Source: Saccharopolyspora gregorii
GTDB lineage: Bacteria; Actinomycetota; Actinomycetes; Mycobacteriales; Pseudonocardiaceae
Direction of reading: 5' to 3'
NCBI RefSeq assembly: GCF_024734405.1
Contig: NZ_CP059556.1
Coordinates: 2,046,001 to 2,110,000, forward strand
DNA: 64,000 nt
The notes under the pieces are model-generated. The model was given only the letters and a program-made list of their open reading frames with translations, was not told where the DNA came from and searched no databases. A program made the translations under genes and the position numbers. Shown here one piece after another: positions 40,042 through 49,566 of this stretch (its first letter is position 1; the number at the start of each line of letters is the position of its first letter).

Positions 40042-41573
40042 GGGCGCCTCCAGACACGTCCGGTGCGGGTCATCATGGAGTCCGCGGTCGGCGGCCCCCA
40101 CGTCCCGGCCTTGTAGTTCTCCGGCGCTCCGTGCGCCGCCCAGTAGTCGAGGACCGGGTCGAGGATCCGCCAGGACTGCTCCACCTCGGCGTTGACCGGG
40201 AACAGCGACGGCTCGCCGAGCAGCACGTCCAGGATCAGCCGCTCGTACGCCTCCGGGGACGATTCGGTGAACGCGTGGCCGTAGCCGAAGTCCATCGTCA
40301 CGTCCCGCACCTCCATCGAGGTGCCCGGGACCTTCGAGCCGAAGCGCATCGTGACGCCCTCGTCCGGCTGCACCCGGACGACCAGGGCGTTCTGGCCCAG
40401 CTCCTCCGTCATGGTGTCGTCGAACGGCAGGTGCGGGGCGCGCTTGAACACCACGGCGATCTCCGTGACGCGGCGGCCCAGCCGCTTGCCGGTGCGCAGG
40501 TAGAACGGCACCCCGGCCCAGCGGCGGCTCTCCACCTCCAGGGTGATCGCCGCGTAGGTCTCGGTGGTCGAGTCGCTGGCGAAGCCGCCCTCCTCGTGCA
40601 GGCCCGGTACCAGCGAACCGCCCTGCCAGCCACCGGTGTACTGCCCGCGGGCGGTGGTCTCGCTGAACGGGCCGACCGGCTTGGTCGCCGAGAGCACCTT
40701 CAGCTTCTCCGCGCGCAGGTCCTCGGGGGAGAAGCTGACCGGCTCCTCCATCGCGGTCAGCGCCATCAGCTGCAGCAGGTGGTTCTGGATGACGTCGCGC
40801 GCCGCGCCGATGCCGTCGTAGTACCCGGCGCGGCCGCCGAGCCCGATGTCCTCGGCCATCGTGATCTGCACGTGGTCGACGTAGTGGGCGTTCCACAGCG
40901 GCTCGAACAGCTGGTTCGCGAAGCGCAGCGCCAGGATGTTCTGCACCGTCTCCTTGCCGAGGTAGTGGTCGATGCGGAACACCGAGTCCTCGGGGAACAC
41001 CTCGTTGACGATCTTGTTGAGGTGCTGGGCGCTCTCCAGGTCGTGCCCGAACGGCTTCTCGATGACCACCCGGCGCCACTGGTCCGGGGACTGGTCGGTC
41101 AGCCCGGAGCGGGACAGCTGGGTGAGCACCGTCGGGAACGCCGACGGCGGCACCGACAGGTAGAAGGCGTGGTTGCCGCCGGTCCCGCGCTCCTCGTCGA
41201 GCTGCTTGACGGTCTCGGCGAGGCGGTCGAACGCCTCGGGGTCGTCGAACGAGCCCGGCACGAAGCGGATGCCCTCGGCCAGCCGGTCCCACACGGACTG
41301 GTGGAACGGGGTGCGCGCGTGCTCCTTGACCGCCTCGTAGACGACCTGCATGAAGTCCTGGTCCTCCCAGTCCCGGCGGGCGAAGCCGGTCAGGGCGAAC
41401 CCCGGCGGCAGCAGCCCCCGGTTGGCCAGGTCGTAGATGGCGGGCATCAGCTTCTTCCGGGACAGGTCCCCGGTCACGCCGAAGATCGTCAGGCCGGACG
41501 GCCCGGCGATCCGCGGCAGCCGCTTGTCGCGCGGGTCCCGCAGCGGGTTGCGCGGCAGGTTCCTGGAGCTCAC
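40038..41573 (-). CDS. zwf: Glucose-6-phosphate 1-dehydrogenase
   Basis: First enzyme of the oxidative pentose-phosphate pathway; 511 aa. It has the coenzyme loop IFGVTGDLSRKKLMPAIYDL, VVIEKPFGHDLESAQHLN, the active-site FRIDHYLGKETVQNILALRFAN and the C-terminal RWAGVPFYLRTGKRL. GTG 41573 gives the standard MSSRNLP-type N-terminus with a GAGAGGGG site; it overlaps the pgi stop by GTGA. It is likely to be complexed with the next gene product, OpcA. Confidence 0.97.
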   Translation of the reverse strand: MSSRNLPRNPLRDPRDKRLPRIAGPSGLTIFGVTGDLSRKKLMPAIYDLANRGLLPPGFALTGFARRDWEDQDFMQVVYEAVKEHARTPFHQSVWDRLAEGIRFVPGSFDDPEAFDRLAETVKQLDEERGTGGNHAFYLSVPPSAFPTVLTQLSRSGLTDQSPDQWRRVVIEKPFGHDLESAQHLNKIVNEVFPEDSVFRIDHYLGKETVQNILALRFANQLFEPLWNAHYVDHVQITMAEDIGLGGRAGYYDGIGAARDVIQNHLLQLMALTAMEEPVSFSPEDLRAEKLKVLSATKPVGPFSETTARGQYTGGWQGGSLVPGLHEEGGFASDSTTETYAAITLEVESRRWAGVPFYLRTGKRLGRRVTEIAVVFKRAPHLPFDDTMTEELGQNALVVRVQPDEGVTMRFGSKVPGTSMEVRDVTMDFGYGHAFTESSPEAYERLILDVLLGEPSLFPVNAEVEQSWRILDPVLDYWAAHGAPENYKAGTWGPPTADSMMTRTGRVWRRP

Positions 41574-43204
41574 GCCCCACCCCTCTCGTCGTGCAGTTCC
41601 TGAACGGCCTTGACCAGCTCGACCAGACCGGCGGCCCGGTCGGTCAGGTGCAGCCGCAGCACCGGGCGCTCGTGCTGGACGAGCACCTGGCCGTCGCCGA
41701 GCGCCTGGGCGCGCTGCAGGCCCGCCAGCGAGTAGGGCCGCTCCGGCACCTCCAGGTCGTTCTCGGCTTCGCCGGTGATCTGCAGGAACGCGCCGTTCTG
41801 GTGACCGCCCTTGTGGTACTGGCCGGTGGAGTGCAGGAAGCGCGGTCCCCAGCCGAAGGTGGTCTGCAGGCCGGTGCGGCGGGCCAGCTCCGGGCGCAGC
41901 AGCGCGGCGGAGGCGTCGTCGAGGCGGTCCAGGTAGGCCTGCACCGCCAGGTAGCCGTGCGCGGGCGCGGACTTGACGAACGCGCGCAGCGCCTCCGCCA
42001 CGGTGCCCACCCCGGCGGTGAACCAGTCGCCGGAGGCGTAGACCTCGACGGAACCGAACACCAGCGCCGGCGTCACGACCGGACCGCCGTCGGGGCCGTC
42101 GAGCAGCGCGCGGGCGGCCTTCTTCGCGGCCTCCACGTCGGGCTGGTCGAACGGATCGATGCCCAGCAGCCGCCCGGCCAGCGCGGTGGCGAACTCCCAC
42201 AGCAGGAACTGGGCGCCCAGCGGGCCGGTGGTCACCAGCTGCGCGCCGTCGACGGCGCCGCCGACGGCGACGGTGGTGGCGTCGCGGCCCGCGTCGGCGA
42301 AGCCGGGGGCCTGCGGGTTCTCCACGACCACGGGCAGCAGGCCGGTGCCCTGCTTGCCGGTGGACTCGGCGATGAGCTGCTCCGCCCAGTCGCCGAAGCC
42401 GGGGATGCCGGAGCCGCCGTCGGCGAGCACCAGCTTCTCGGCGCCGCGCTCGTGCGCCGCGCCCCACGCCGCGGCCAGCCGCACCGCCGGGTTGTCCGCG
42501 GAGTCCTGGCGGACCAGCTCGAACGCGCTCGCCGCCTCGTCGAGCAGCGCGGTGATGTCGGCACCGGCCAGCCCGGCCGGGACCAGCCCGAACGCGGTCA
42601 GCGCCGAGTAGCGGCCGCCGACGTTCGGGTCGGCGGTGAACACGCGGCGGTACCCGGCCTCGCGGGCGGCGGTCTCCATCGGTGACCCCGGGTCGGTGAC
42701 CACGATGATGCGCGTAGCGGGATCGATTCCGTTCGCGGAGAACGCCGCCTCGAAGATGCGGCGGTGGCTGTCGGTCTCGACGGTGGTGCCGGACTTCGAC
42801 GACACGACCAGCACGGTGCGGTCCAGGTCGCCGGACAGCGCGTCCCCGACCTGACCCGGGTCGGTGGTGTCCAGCACGGTCAGCGGCACGCCCGCGGTCG
42901 CGGTGATCACCTCGGGGGCGAGGGAGGACCCGCCCATGCCGGCGAGCACGACCCGGTCGACGCCGTCGGCGTGCAGCTCCGCGCGCAGCTCGGCGATCTC
43001 CGCCAGCAGCGGGCGGGAGGTCTCGTGCAGGGTGGTCCAGGAGAGCCGGATCGAGGCTTCGCTCTCGGCGTCCGGGCCCCACAGGGTGGCGTCGCCCGCG
43101 GCGAGACCGCTCGCCGCGCCGTCCGCGGCCAGCCGCTCGGCGAGCGCGCGAGCCTCCCCGGCCAGAGCCTCGTCTGCGATCTCGACTGAAGTTTCGGTTG
43201 CCAT
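41570..43204 (-). CDS. pgi: Glucose-6-phosphate isomerase (Tal/Pgi-fusion type)
   Basis: Isomerises glucose and fructose 6-phosphates; 544 aa with SIS domains. Motifs: VVLAGMGGSSLAPEVI, VVSSKSGTTVETDSHRR, NVGGRYSALTAFGLVPAGLAG, and the C-terminal LHSTGQYHKGGHQNGAFLQITGE. The sequence is of the divergent type that elsewhere forms the C-terminal half of transaldolase-Pgi fusion proteins; here tal is the next upstream gene but separate. ATG 43204 has GAGGAATC upstream. A terminator separates it from tal, so it likely has its own promoter. Confidence 0.93.
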   Translation of the reverse strand: MATETSVEIADEALAGEARALAERLAADGAASGLAAGDATLWGPDAESEASIRLSWTTLHETSRPLLAEIAELRAELHADGVDRVVLAGMGGSSLAPEVITATAGVPLTVLDTTDPGQVGDALSGDLDRTVLVVSSKSGTTVETDSHRRIFEAAFSANGIDPATRIIVVTDPGSPMETAAREAGYRRVFTADPNVGGRYSALTAFGLVPAGLAGADITALLDEAASAFELVRQDSADNPAVRLAAAWGAAHERGAEKLVLADGGSGIPGFGDWAEQLIAESTGKQGTGLLPVVVENPQAPGFADAGRDATTVAVGGAVDGAQLVTTGPLGAQFLLWEFATALAGRLLGIDPFDQPDVEAAKKAARALLDGPDGGPVVTPALVFGSVEVYASGDWFTAGVGTVAEALRAFVKSAPAHGYLAVQAYLDRLDDASAALLRPELARRTGLQTTFGWGPRFLHSTGQYHKGGHQNGAFLQITGEAENDLEVPERPYSLAGLQRAQALGDGQVLVQHERPVLRLHLTDRAAGLVELVKAVQELHDERGGA

Positions 43205-43311
43205 CTGATTCCTCGTGTCTAGGGGATGGGCGACGCCGGCCGGTGGGCGGACCGGACGCCTCCGCCGCGGGGGTACCCCGATGAGCCTGACCGGGCCCAC
43301 CCGCCACAGCA

Positions 43312-43352
43312 CCCGGGGCACGCGAATTCCGTGGAATGTCGCGTGCCCCGGG
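43312..43352 (-). terminator. Strong hairpin between tal and pgi
   Basis: Perfect 14-bp arms cccggggcacgcga (43312-43325) and tcgcgtgccccggg (43339-43352), extended inward by attcc/ggaat. It lies 40 nt after the tal stop. Confidence 0.8.
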
Positions 43353-43391
43353 GCGGGCGCGGGGCACACCCGCGGTGGAACGGCCGTTCGC

Positions 43392-44492
43392 CTACTTGGC
43401 CTGGTCGAGCTGCTCGCGCACGGTGTCGAGCAGTTCCTCCCAGGACTTCTCGAACTTCTCGACGCCCTCGCGCTCCAGCACCGCGAACACGTCGTCGAGG
43501 TCGATGCCGATCTCGGTCAGCGCGTCGAACACCTGCTGCGAGGCGTCCTTGGTGCCGCGGACCTGGTCGCCTTCGACCTGGGCGTGGTCGGCGGTGGCGA
43601 ACAGCGTCGCCTCCGGCATGGTGTTCACCGTGTTCGGCGCCACCAGCTGGTCGACGTAGCGGGTGTCGGAGTACGCCGGGTCCTTCACGCCGGTGGAGGC
43701 CCACAGCGGGCGCTGCGGCTTCGCACCGTCCGCGGCCAGCGCCTGGAAGCGGTCCGAGGAGAAGACCTCCTCGTAGGCGGCGTAGGCCAGCCGGGCGTTG
43801 GCGATGGCCGCCTTGCCCTGCAGGTCCTGGCCGCCTTCCACGCCCTCCAGCCGCTTGTCGATCTCGGTGTCCACGCGGGACACGAAGAACGAGGCGACCG
43901 AGGCGATGGTGTTCAGCGAGTGGCCGTTGGCCTTCGCCTGCTCCAGGCCCGCCAGGTAGGCGTCCATGACGTCCCGGTAGCGCTCCACGGAGAAGATCAG
44001 CGTCACGTTCACGCTGACGCCCTCGGCCAGCACCCGGGTGATCGCGGGCAGGCCCTCGACCGTCGCCGGGATCTTGACCATCAGGTTCGGCCGGTCGACG
44101 GCCTTCCACAGCTCCAGCGCCTCGGCGACGGTGCGGTCGGTGTCGTGGGCCAGCCGCGGGTCGACCTCCAGGGAGACCCGGCCGTCGTCGCCCGCCTCGT
44201 AGACGTTGCGGAAGACGTCGGCGGCGTCGCGCACGTCCTTCGTGGTCAGCTCGCGGACCGTGTCGTCCACGCCGGCGCCGCGGGCGGCGAGCTCGCGGAC
44301 CTGGTCGTTGTAGTCGGCCGCGTTGGACAGCGCCTTCGCGAAGATCGTGGGGTTGCTGGTGACACCCACGACCGCGTAGTCGTTGATCAGCTCGGTCAGG
44401 TTGCCGGACGTGATCCGCTGGCGGGACAGGTCGTCCAGCCAGATCGCCACGCCCGCCTGGCTGAGCGCGGTGAGGTTCTGGTTGTTCGTCAC
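43392..44492 (-). CDS. tal: Transaldolase
   Basis: Transfers dihydroxyacetone units between sugar phosphates; 366 aa, the large actinobacterial/cyanobacterial type. Motifs: [52 protein letters not shown] (Schiff-base Lys), [20 protein letters not shown] and [39 protein letters not shown] 44492 is set by GGAGGT six nt upstream; an ATG at 44510 would swallow that site. tkt lies 14 nt upstream on the same strand. Confidence 0.97.
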   Translation of the reverse strand: MTNNQNLTALSQAGVAIWLDDLSRQRITSGNLTELINDYAVVGVTSNPTIFAKALSNAADYNDQVRELAARGAGVDDTVRELTTKDVRDAADVFRNVYEAGDDGRVSLEVDPRLAHDTDRTVAEALELWKAVDRPNLMVKIPATVEGLPAITRVLAEGVSVNVTLIFSVERYRDVMDAYLAGLEQAKANGHSLNTIASVASFFVSRVDTEIDKRLEGVEGGQDLQGKAAIANARLAYAAYEEVFSSDRFQALAADGAKPQRPLWASTGVKDPAYSDTRYVDQLVAPNTVNTMPEATLFATADHAQVEGDQVRGTKDASQQVFDALTEIGIDLDDVFAVLEREGVEKFEKSWEELLDTVREQLDQAK

Positions 44493-44506
44493 TGCAATAC
44501 CTCCAC

Positions 44507-46606
44507 TCACGCGTTCGAGCGCGCGTTCTCCAGGCTCCGCCGGGCGGCGTCGACGACCGCCTCCGTGGTGAAGCCGAACTTCTCGAACAGGGTCTTGTAG
44601 TCCGCCGAGGCGCCGAAGTGCTCGATCGAGACGTTCTCGCCGAGGTCACCGGTGAACCGGTGCCAGGACTGGGCGATGCCGGCCTCGACGGAGACGCGGG
44701 CGCGCACCGACGGGGGCAGCACCTGCTCGCGGTAGGCCTTGTCCTGCCGGTCGAACCACTCGACGCACGGCATCGACACCACGCGGGTGGCAACGCCGTC
44801 GGCCTCCAGGATCTTCCTGGCCTCGACGGCCAGCTGGACCTCGGAGCCCGTGGCGATGATCACGAGCTCGGGGGTGCCGGAGGACGCCTCGGCCAGCACG
44901 TAACCGCCCTTGGCGACGCCCTCGGCGTCGGTCCCCTCCAGCGTCGGCACGCCCTGGCGGGTCAGCGCCAGCCCGGCGGGGCCGCTGGTGTCCTCCAAGA
45001 TCGCCTTCCAGGAGAAGGCGGTCTCGTTGGCGTCCGCGGGGCGGACCACCGACAGGCCGGGGATGGCGCGCAGCGAGGAGAGCTGCTCGATCGGCTGGTG
45101 CGTCGGGCCGTCCTCGCCCAGGCCGATCGAGTCGTGCGTCCACACGTAGATCGTCGGGGCGTTCATCAGCGCCGCGAGCCGCACCGCGGGCCGCATGTAG
45201 TCGCTGAAGATCAGGAAGGTGCCGCCGTACGGGCGGGTGCCGCCGTGCAGCGCGATGCCGTTGAGGATCGAGCCCATCGCGTGCTCGCGGACGCCGAAGT
45301 GCAGCGTCCGGCCGTACGGCTGGGCGTTCCACATCCCGGTGGAGATGTGCTTCGGGCCGAACGAGTCGACGCCCTTCATCGTGGTGTTGTTGCTCTCCGC
45401 CAGGTCGGCGGAACCGCCCCACAGCTCCGGCAGCACGTCGGCGAGGGCGTTGAGCACCTCACCGGAGGCCTTGCGGGTGGCGACGCCCTTGCCGTCGGCC
45501 TCCCAGGTCGGCAGCTTCTCGGACCAGCCCGCGGGCAGCTCGCGGACCCGGATCCGCTCCAGCAGCGCCTTGCGGTCGGGGTGCTCGGCGGCCCACGCGT
45601 CGTAGGACTTCTGCCACTCGGCGTGCGCGGCCTTGCCCCGCTCCACGGCCTTGCGGGCGTGCGCGAGGACCTCGTCGGAGACCTCGAAGGTCTGCTCCGG
45701 GTCGAAGCCCAGCGCCTTCTTGATCTCGGTGATCTCCTCGCCGCCCAGCGCGGCGCCGTGCGCCTTGCCGGTGTTCATCTTCGTCGGCGCGGGGAAGCCG
45801 ATCACGGTGCGCAGCACGACCAGCGTGGGCTGCTCCGGCTTGCCCTTGGCCGCGTCCAGCGCGTCCAGGATGCTGGAGACGTCCTCGCCGCCGTCGACGG
45901 TGACGACGTGCCAGCCGTAGGCCTCGTAGCGCTTCGCGGTGTCCTCGGACAGCGCGATGCGGGTGTCGTCCTCGATGGAGATCTCGTTCGCGTCGTAGAT
46001 CACCGTGAGGTTGCCCAGCTGCTGGGTGCCCGCGAACGAGGAGGCCTCGGAGGTGACGCCCTCCTCGATGTCGCCGTCGGAGGCGATCACGTAGATCTGG
46101 TGGTCGAACGGGCTCTCGCCCGGGGCCGACTCCGGGTCCAGCAGACCGCGCTCGCGGCGGGCGGCGACCGCCATGCCGACGGCCGTGGCCAGGCCCTGGC
46201 CCAGCGGGCCGGTGGTGGTCTCCACGCCGGGGGTGTGCCAGTACTCCGGGTGACCGGGGGTCTTGGAGTCCCAGGTGCGCAGGGCCTTGATGTCGTCCAG
46301 CTCCAGCCCGTACCCGGACAGGAACAGCTGGAGGTACAGCGTCAGGCTGGAGTGACCGGCGGACAGCACGAAGCGGTCGCGGCCGATCCAGTCGGCGTCG
46401 GTGGGGTCGTGCCGCATGACGCGCTGGAACAGCGCGTAGGCGGCGGGGGCCAGGCTCATGGCGGTGCCTGGGTGCCCGCTGCCGCATTTCTCGACCGCGT
46501 CGGCGGCCAGCACCCGGACCGTGTCCACGGCGCGCTGGTCCAACTCGGTCCAGTCTGCGGGCAGTCGCTTGGTGGTCAAGCGGGCAAGATCGTCGGTGAC
46601 GGACAC
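44507..46606 (-). CDS. tkt: Transketolase
   Basis: Thiamine-diphosphate enzyme of the non-oxidative pentose-phosphate pathway; 699 aa. Motifs: [20 protein letters not shown], the ThDP-binding [40 protein letters not shown], and [18 protein letters not shown] with [20 protein letters not shown] in the central domain. The GTG start has GGAGC upstream. It heads a tkt-tal unit divergent from ctaB. Confidence 0.97.
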   Translation of the reverse strand: MSVTDDLARLTTKRLPADWTELDQRAVDTVRVLAADAVEKCGSGHPGTAMSLAPAAYALFQRVMRHDPTDADWIGRDRFVLSAGHSSLTLYLQLFLSGYGLELDDIKALRTWDSKTPGHPEYWHTPGVETTTGPLGQGLATAVGMAVAARRERGLLDPESAPGESPFDHQIYVIASDGDIEEGVTSEASSFAGTQQLGNLTVIYDANEISIEDDTRIALSEDTAKRYEAYGWHVVTVDGGEDVSSILDALDAAKGKPEQPTLVVLRTVIGFPAPTKMNTGKAHGAALGGEEITEIKKALGFDPEQTFEVSDEVLAHARKAVERGKAAHAEWQKSYDAWAAEHPDRKALLERIRVRELPAGWSEKLPTWEADGKGVATRKASGEVLNALADVLPELWGGSADLAESNNTTMKGVDSFGPKHISTGMWNAQPYGRTLHFGVREHAMGSILNGIALHGGTRPYGGTFLIFSDYMRPAVRLAALMNAPTIYVWTHDSIGLGEDGPTHQPIEQLSSLRAIPGLSVVRPADANETAFSWKAILEDTSGPAGLALTRQGVPTLEGTDAEGVAKGGYVLAEASSGTPELVIIATGSEVQLAVEARKILEADGVATRVVSMPCVEWFDRQDKAYREQVLPPSVRARVSVEAGIAQSWHRFTGDLGENVSIEHFGASADYKTLFEKFGFTTEAVVDAARRSLENARSNA

Positions 46607-47226
46607 GGACGCAGCTCCAGTTTCCCTCGAAGCGGTCCTTCGCGGCTCCGGCGCGTCGCCCGCTGACCCGGACCGATTCGGACCGCAATTATCCCTCGTC
46701 CAGCGGGCAGCCTAGTCGTGACCTCGTGGGCGCGCGGCGGCCCGCCTGAATTGATGCGGTCCCCCACCGGGGTGAGAGGATCGCGGGTCAACCGCCTGCA
46801 TCGCCGGAGACCCCTCGTCGTGCGGCGCCGAACCGCGCCGGCCGGTGTTCGCGCAGCTCACCGGTGCCGCCACGGCCGTGCCCCCCCGGGGTGTCGACGG
46901 TGCGTGCCCGGGGCGCCACGGCCGGTGCCCGGCCCGGTTCGCGGTGCGTCGCCCGCCCGGCGGCGCCTCGACCGCCGCGGGGCCGATCCCGCGACGGTGC
47001 GGTGGACCCCACCACCGGCAACGCGGCGCGGCGGACGTGCCTTCCGCGCGGAGCGTGTCCGGTGGCTCACCCCACGGTACCGGCGCCGCCGGGTCCGGTC
47101 CCGGCCGCGAGGCCCCCGGGGCGCGCGCCCGGACCCTGCGGGCGGCGCTGGGGTGTAGCGCGCCTACCATTCAGGGCGGTCGGTCGCCGTCGTTCCGGTG
47201 GTCACCCCGAGCTGACTAGGAGTCCC
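46607..47226. other. Long intergenic region between tkt and ctaB
   Basis: A 620-bp stretch with no gene I can support. Open frames on both strands encode only Arg/Pro/Gly-rich sequence without recognisable motifs. It must hold the divergent tkt promoter (TAGGCT at 46714-46709 on the minus strand is a candidate) and a plus-strand promoter for the small ORF and ctaB (TACCAT at 47165-47170 is a candidate). Short GC-rich inverted repeats are common but none stands out. Confidence 0.5.
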
Positions 47227-47355
47227 ATGCCTGCGATGCGGTGCGCTTCGGGCGGACACCACGGCGCGGCCCCGGCCGCGGCGCGGACCGCGCTCCCCGG
47301 CGGTGCGGAGCACGGCGTTCGGCTCGCGGCGCGCGCGGCAGGGGCGGTTTCGTGA
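47227..47355 (+). CDS. Small upstream ORF overlapping ctaB start
   Basis: A 42-codon reading frame with ATG 47227, preceded by AGGAG (47218-47222) at 4-nt spacing. It ends in TGA at 47353-47355, which overlaps the ctaB GTG (47352) as GTGA, the same coupling used by real gene pairs in this window. The predicted peptide ([15 protein letters not shown]...) is Ala/Gly/Arg-rich with one Cys and a His-His pair and no known domain. It could be a leader peptide controlling ctaB; it might also be chance. Confidence 0.35.
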   Translation: MPAMRCASGGHHGAAPAAARTALPGGAEHGVRLAARAAGAVS

Positions 47356-48296
47356 CCAGCACCGAAACCCCGGTCGGCGGTGCGCAGCGGCACGCGCGGC
47401 GGCCCGGCGACCTGCTCAAGGCCTACCTCGGCCTGCTCAAGCCGCGCGTCATCGAGCTGCTGCTGGTCACCACCATCCCGGCGATGCTGCTGGCCGAGCG
47501 CGGCATCCCGTCGCCGTGGCTGGTGCTGTCCACCCTGGTCGGCGGCACCATGGCCGCGGGCAGCGCCAACGCGCTCAACTGCGTCGCCGACGCCGACATC
47601 GACCAGGTCATGCAGCGCACCAGGGCCCGGCCGCTGGTGCGCCACACCGTCTCCAACCGGCACGCGCTGCTCTTCGGGATCGCGCTCGGGCTCGGCTCGT
47701 TCGCGTTCCTGTGGGCGACGACGAACCTCCTGGCCGCGGTGCTGGCGGTCGCCACGATCCTGTTCTACGTCCTCGTCTACACGCTGGTGCTCAAGCGCCG
47801 CACCGCGCAGAACATCGTCTGGGGCGGGGCCGCCGGCTGCATGCCGGTGGTCATCGGCTGGGCCGGGGTGACCGGGCGGGTGGACTGGCCCGCGCTGGTC
47901 ATGTTCGGGATCATCTTCTTCTGGACGCCGCCGCACACCTGGGCGCTGGCGGTGAAGTACAAGGCGGACTACGAGCGCGCGGGCGTGCCGATGCTGCCCG
48001 TCGTCGCCGAACCGGCCTACGTGTCGCGGCAGATCGTCGCCTACAGCTGGCTGATGGTGCTGTGGACGCTGCTGCTGGCCCCCGCCACCGGGTGGCTCTA
48101 CACCGCGTTCGCGGTGCTCTCCGGCGCCTGGTTCCTGTGGCTCGCGCACCGGCTGCACACCGCGACCAAGCGGGGCGAGCCGACGAAGCCGATGCGGCTG
48201 TTCCACATGTCCAACACGTACCTGATGATCGTGTGCGTGGCGCTGGCGGTGGACTCTGCGCTGGGACTGCCGGTGCTGGGCTGGCCGTTCGCGTGA
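47352..48296 (+). CDS. ctaB: Protohaem IX farnesyltransferase (haem O synthase)
   Basis: Attaches farnesyl to haem B to make haem O for cytochrome c oxidase; 314 aa, UbiA-type polytopic membrane protein. The prenyl-diphosphate motif is [23 protein letters not shown], and the second Asp-rich region is near [19 protein letters not shown] 47352 has AGGGGCGG upstream and overlaps a small upstream frame. Its partner ctaA lies 4 kb downstream on the other strand. Confidence 0.95.
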   Translation: MTSTETPVGGAQRHARRPGDLLKAYLGLLKPRVIELLLVTTIPAMLLAERGIPSPWLVLSTLVGGTMAAGSANALNCVADADIDQVMQRTRARPLVRHTVSNRHALLFGIALGLGSFAFLWATTNLLAAVLAVATILFYVLVYTLVLKRRTAQNIVWGGAAGCMPVVIGWAGVTGRVDWPALVMFGIIFFWTPPHTWALAVKYKADYERAGVPMLPVVAEPAYVSRQIVAYSWLMVLWTLLLAPATGWLYTAFAVLSGAWFLWLAHRLHTATKRGEPTKPMRLFHMSNTYLMIVCVALAVDSALGLPVLGWPFA

Positions 48297-48418
48297 TCGC
48301 CACGAGCTGAGCGGTCCGGCGCCGTCCCACCTGGTCGTCGCGCGGGCCGTCGCACCCTCCACCGCGGGCCCGACCGCATGTGCGACAGTCGGCGCGGATC
48401 ACCGGTGGAGGGAGATCG

Positions 48419-49402
48419 ATGAGCGCGGAACTGCCGCCGCGGCACCGGCAGGCGCTGGAGCGCCTCGTCGAACGCGGCACGCTGACCTCCGAGCAGGCCG
48501 AGGCGGTGCGCGCCGAGCTCACCGCCGAACCCGCACCGCAGCGCGCGGGCGGGGTCTGGGAGGTCCTCGGGTACGCGGGCGGAGCCCTCGTGATCGGCGG
48601 TGCGTCGCTGCTGGTCGGCATGTCCTGGGAGGTGTTGTCGACCGCGGCCCGGATCGGCCTGCTGGTCGCCGCCACCGCGGTGCTCGTGGTCGTGGGCGGG
48701 CTCATCGCGGGCGGGCCGCGCGGTGCGCGGGAGCTCGCCGCCGATGCGCCCTCGCGGCGCAGCCGCATCGTGTCCGCGCTGCTCGCGCTGGCCTCCGGGT
48801 CCGCGGCGATGGCGGTGGTGGCCGGGCTGGACGGTTCGGCCTCCTCGCTGTCCGCGAGCGGGCTGGGGCTGGTCGTGGCCGCCGCCGGGTACGCGCTGCT
48901 GCCCGCGGTGCCGGGGCTGGTGGCGACCGGTGCCTTCGCGTTCTGGTTCGCGCTCGCGCTGGCCGATGAGCTGCCGGGCAGCGGGTCCGTGCCGCAGATG
49001 CTGGTGCTGATCGTGCTCGGCGGGCTGTGGGCGGTGCTCGCGGTGCGCGGTGTGCTCGACCGGCCGGCCCGGGGCCGCGCGGGCCGGGTGCGGCGCGACG
49101 TGGGCTTCGGGATCGCGGCGGCGACGGCGCTCACCGGCGCCCAGTGGACCGTGATCGCGCACCAGTCGTGGAGCTATGCGATCACGTTCGTGCTGGCCGT
49201 CGGCTGCTTCGCCGCGTTCGTGGCGCTGCGCTCGGCGGTGCTGCTGGTGTTCGGCGTGCTCGGGGTGACCGTCGCCGTGCCGGAGGCGCTGTACCACTGG
49301 ACCGGCGGTGCGCTCGGCGGGCCGTTGATCGTGCTGCTGGTGGGAGTGGTGCTGCTGGCGGCGGGCGGTTTCGGGCTGCGGCTGCGGAACCGGGTCGGCT
49401 GA
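48419..49402 (+). CDS. Multi-pass membrane protein, DUF2157-like
   Basis: A 327-aa protein with a hydrophilic N-terminal helix (LPPRHRQALERLVERGTLTSEQAEAVRAEL) followed by about eight to ten hydrophobic helices. The N-terminal LxxLxxxGxLTxEQA pattern followed by membrane helices resembles DUF2157-type bacterial membrane proteins. Function unknown. ATG 48419 follows GGAGGGAG. It stands alone, convergent with qor. Confidence 0.65.
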   Translation: MSAELPPRHRQALERLVERGTLTSEQAEAVRAELTAEPAPQRAGGVWEVLGYAGGALVIGGASLLVGMSWEVLSTAARIGLLVAATAVLVVVGGLIAGGPRGARELAADAPSRRSRIVSALLALASGSAAMAVVAGLDGSASSLSASGLGLVVAAAGYALLPAVPGLVATGAFAFWFALALADELPGSGSVPQMLVLIVLGGLWAVLAVRGVLDRPARGRAGRVRRDVGFGIAAATALTGAQWTVIAHQSWSYAITFVLAVGCFAAFVALRSAVLLVFGVLGVTVAVPEALYHWTGGALGGPLIVLLVGVVLLAAGGFGLRLRNRVG

Positions 49403-49509
49403 CCCGGGGGCGGGCAGCGCCCGCGCGTCCCCGGTGCGCCGCACCAGCCGCGACCGGGCCAGGCCGCGAGCCCGTCGAGCAAGTCGGCCGCGGCACCCTG
49501 GAAGTTCCA

Positions 49510-49558
49510 GGTGAGTGGCCCACCCGACCGATCTCGCGGGGCGGATGGGCCACTCACC
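49510..49558. terminator. GTGAGTGG-family hairpin between convergent genes
   Basis: 13-bp arms ggtgagtggccca (49510-49522) and tgggccactcacc (49546-49558), 23-nt loop, between the DUF2157-like gene and convergent qor. Nearly the same arms as the hairpin at 1894. Confidence 0.7.
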
Positions 49559-49566
49559 CGGTGCGA

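Noticed and set aside
46712-47170. 152-codon minus-strand ORF between tkt and ctaB
   Set aside because: Pro/Arg/Gly-rich translation without motifs or a ribosome-binding site; overlapping open frames on the other strand have the same character, as expected in GC-rich non-coding DNA.
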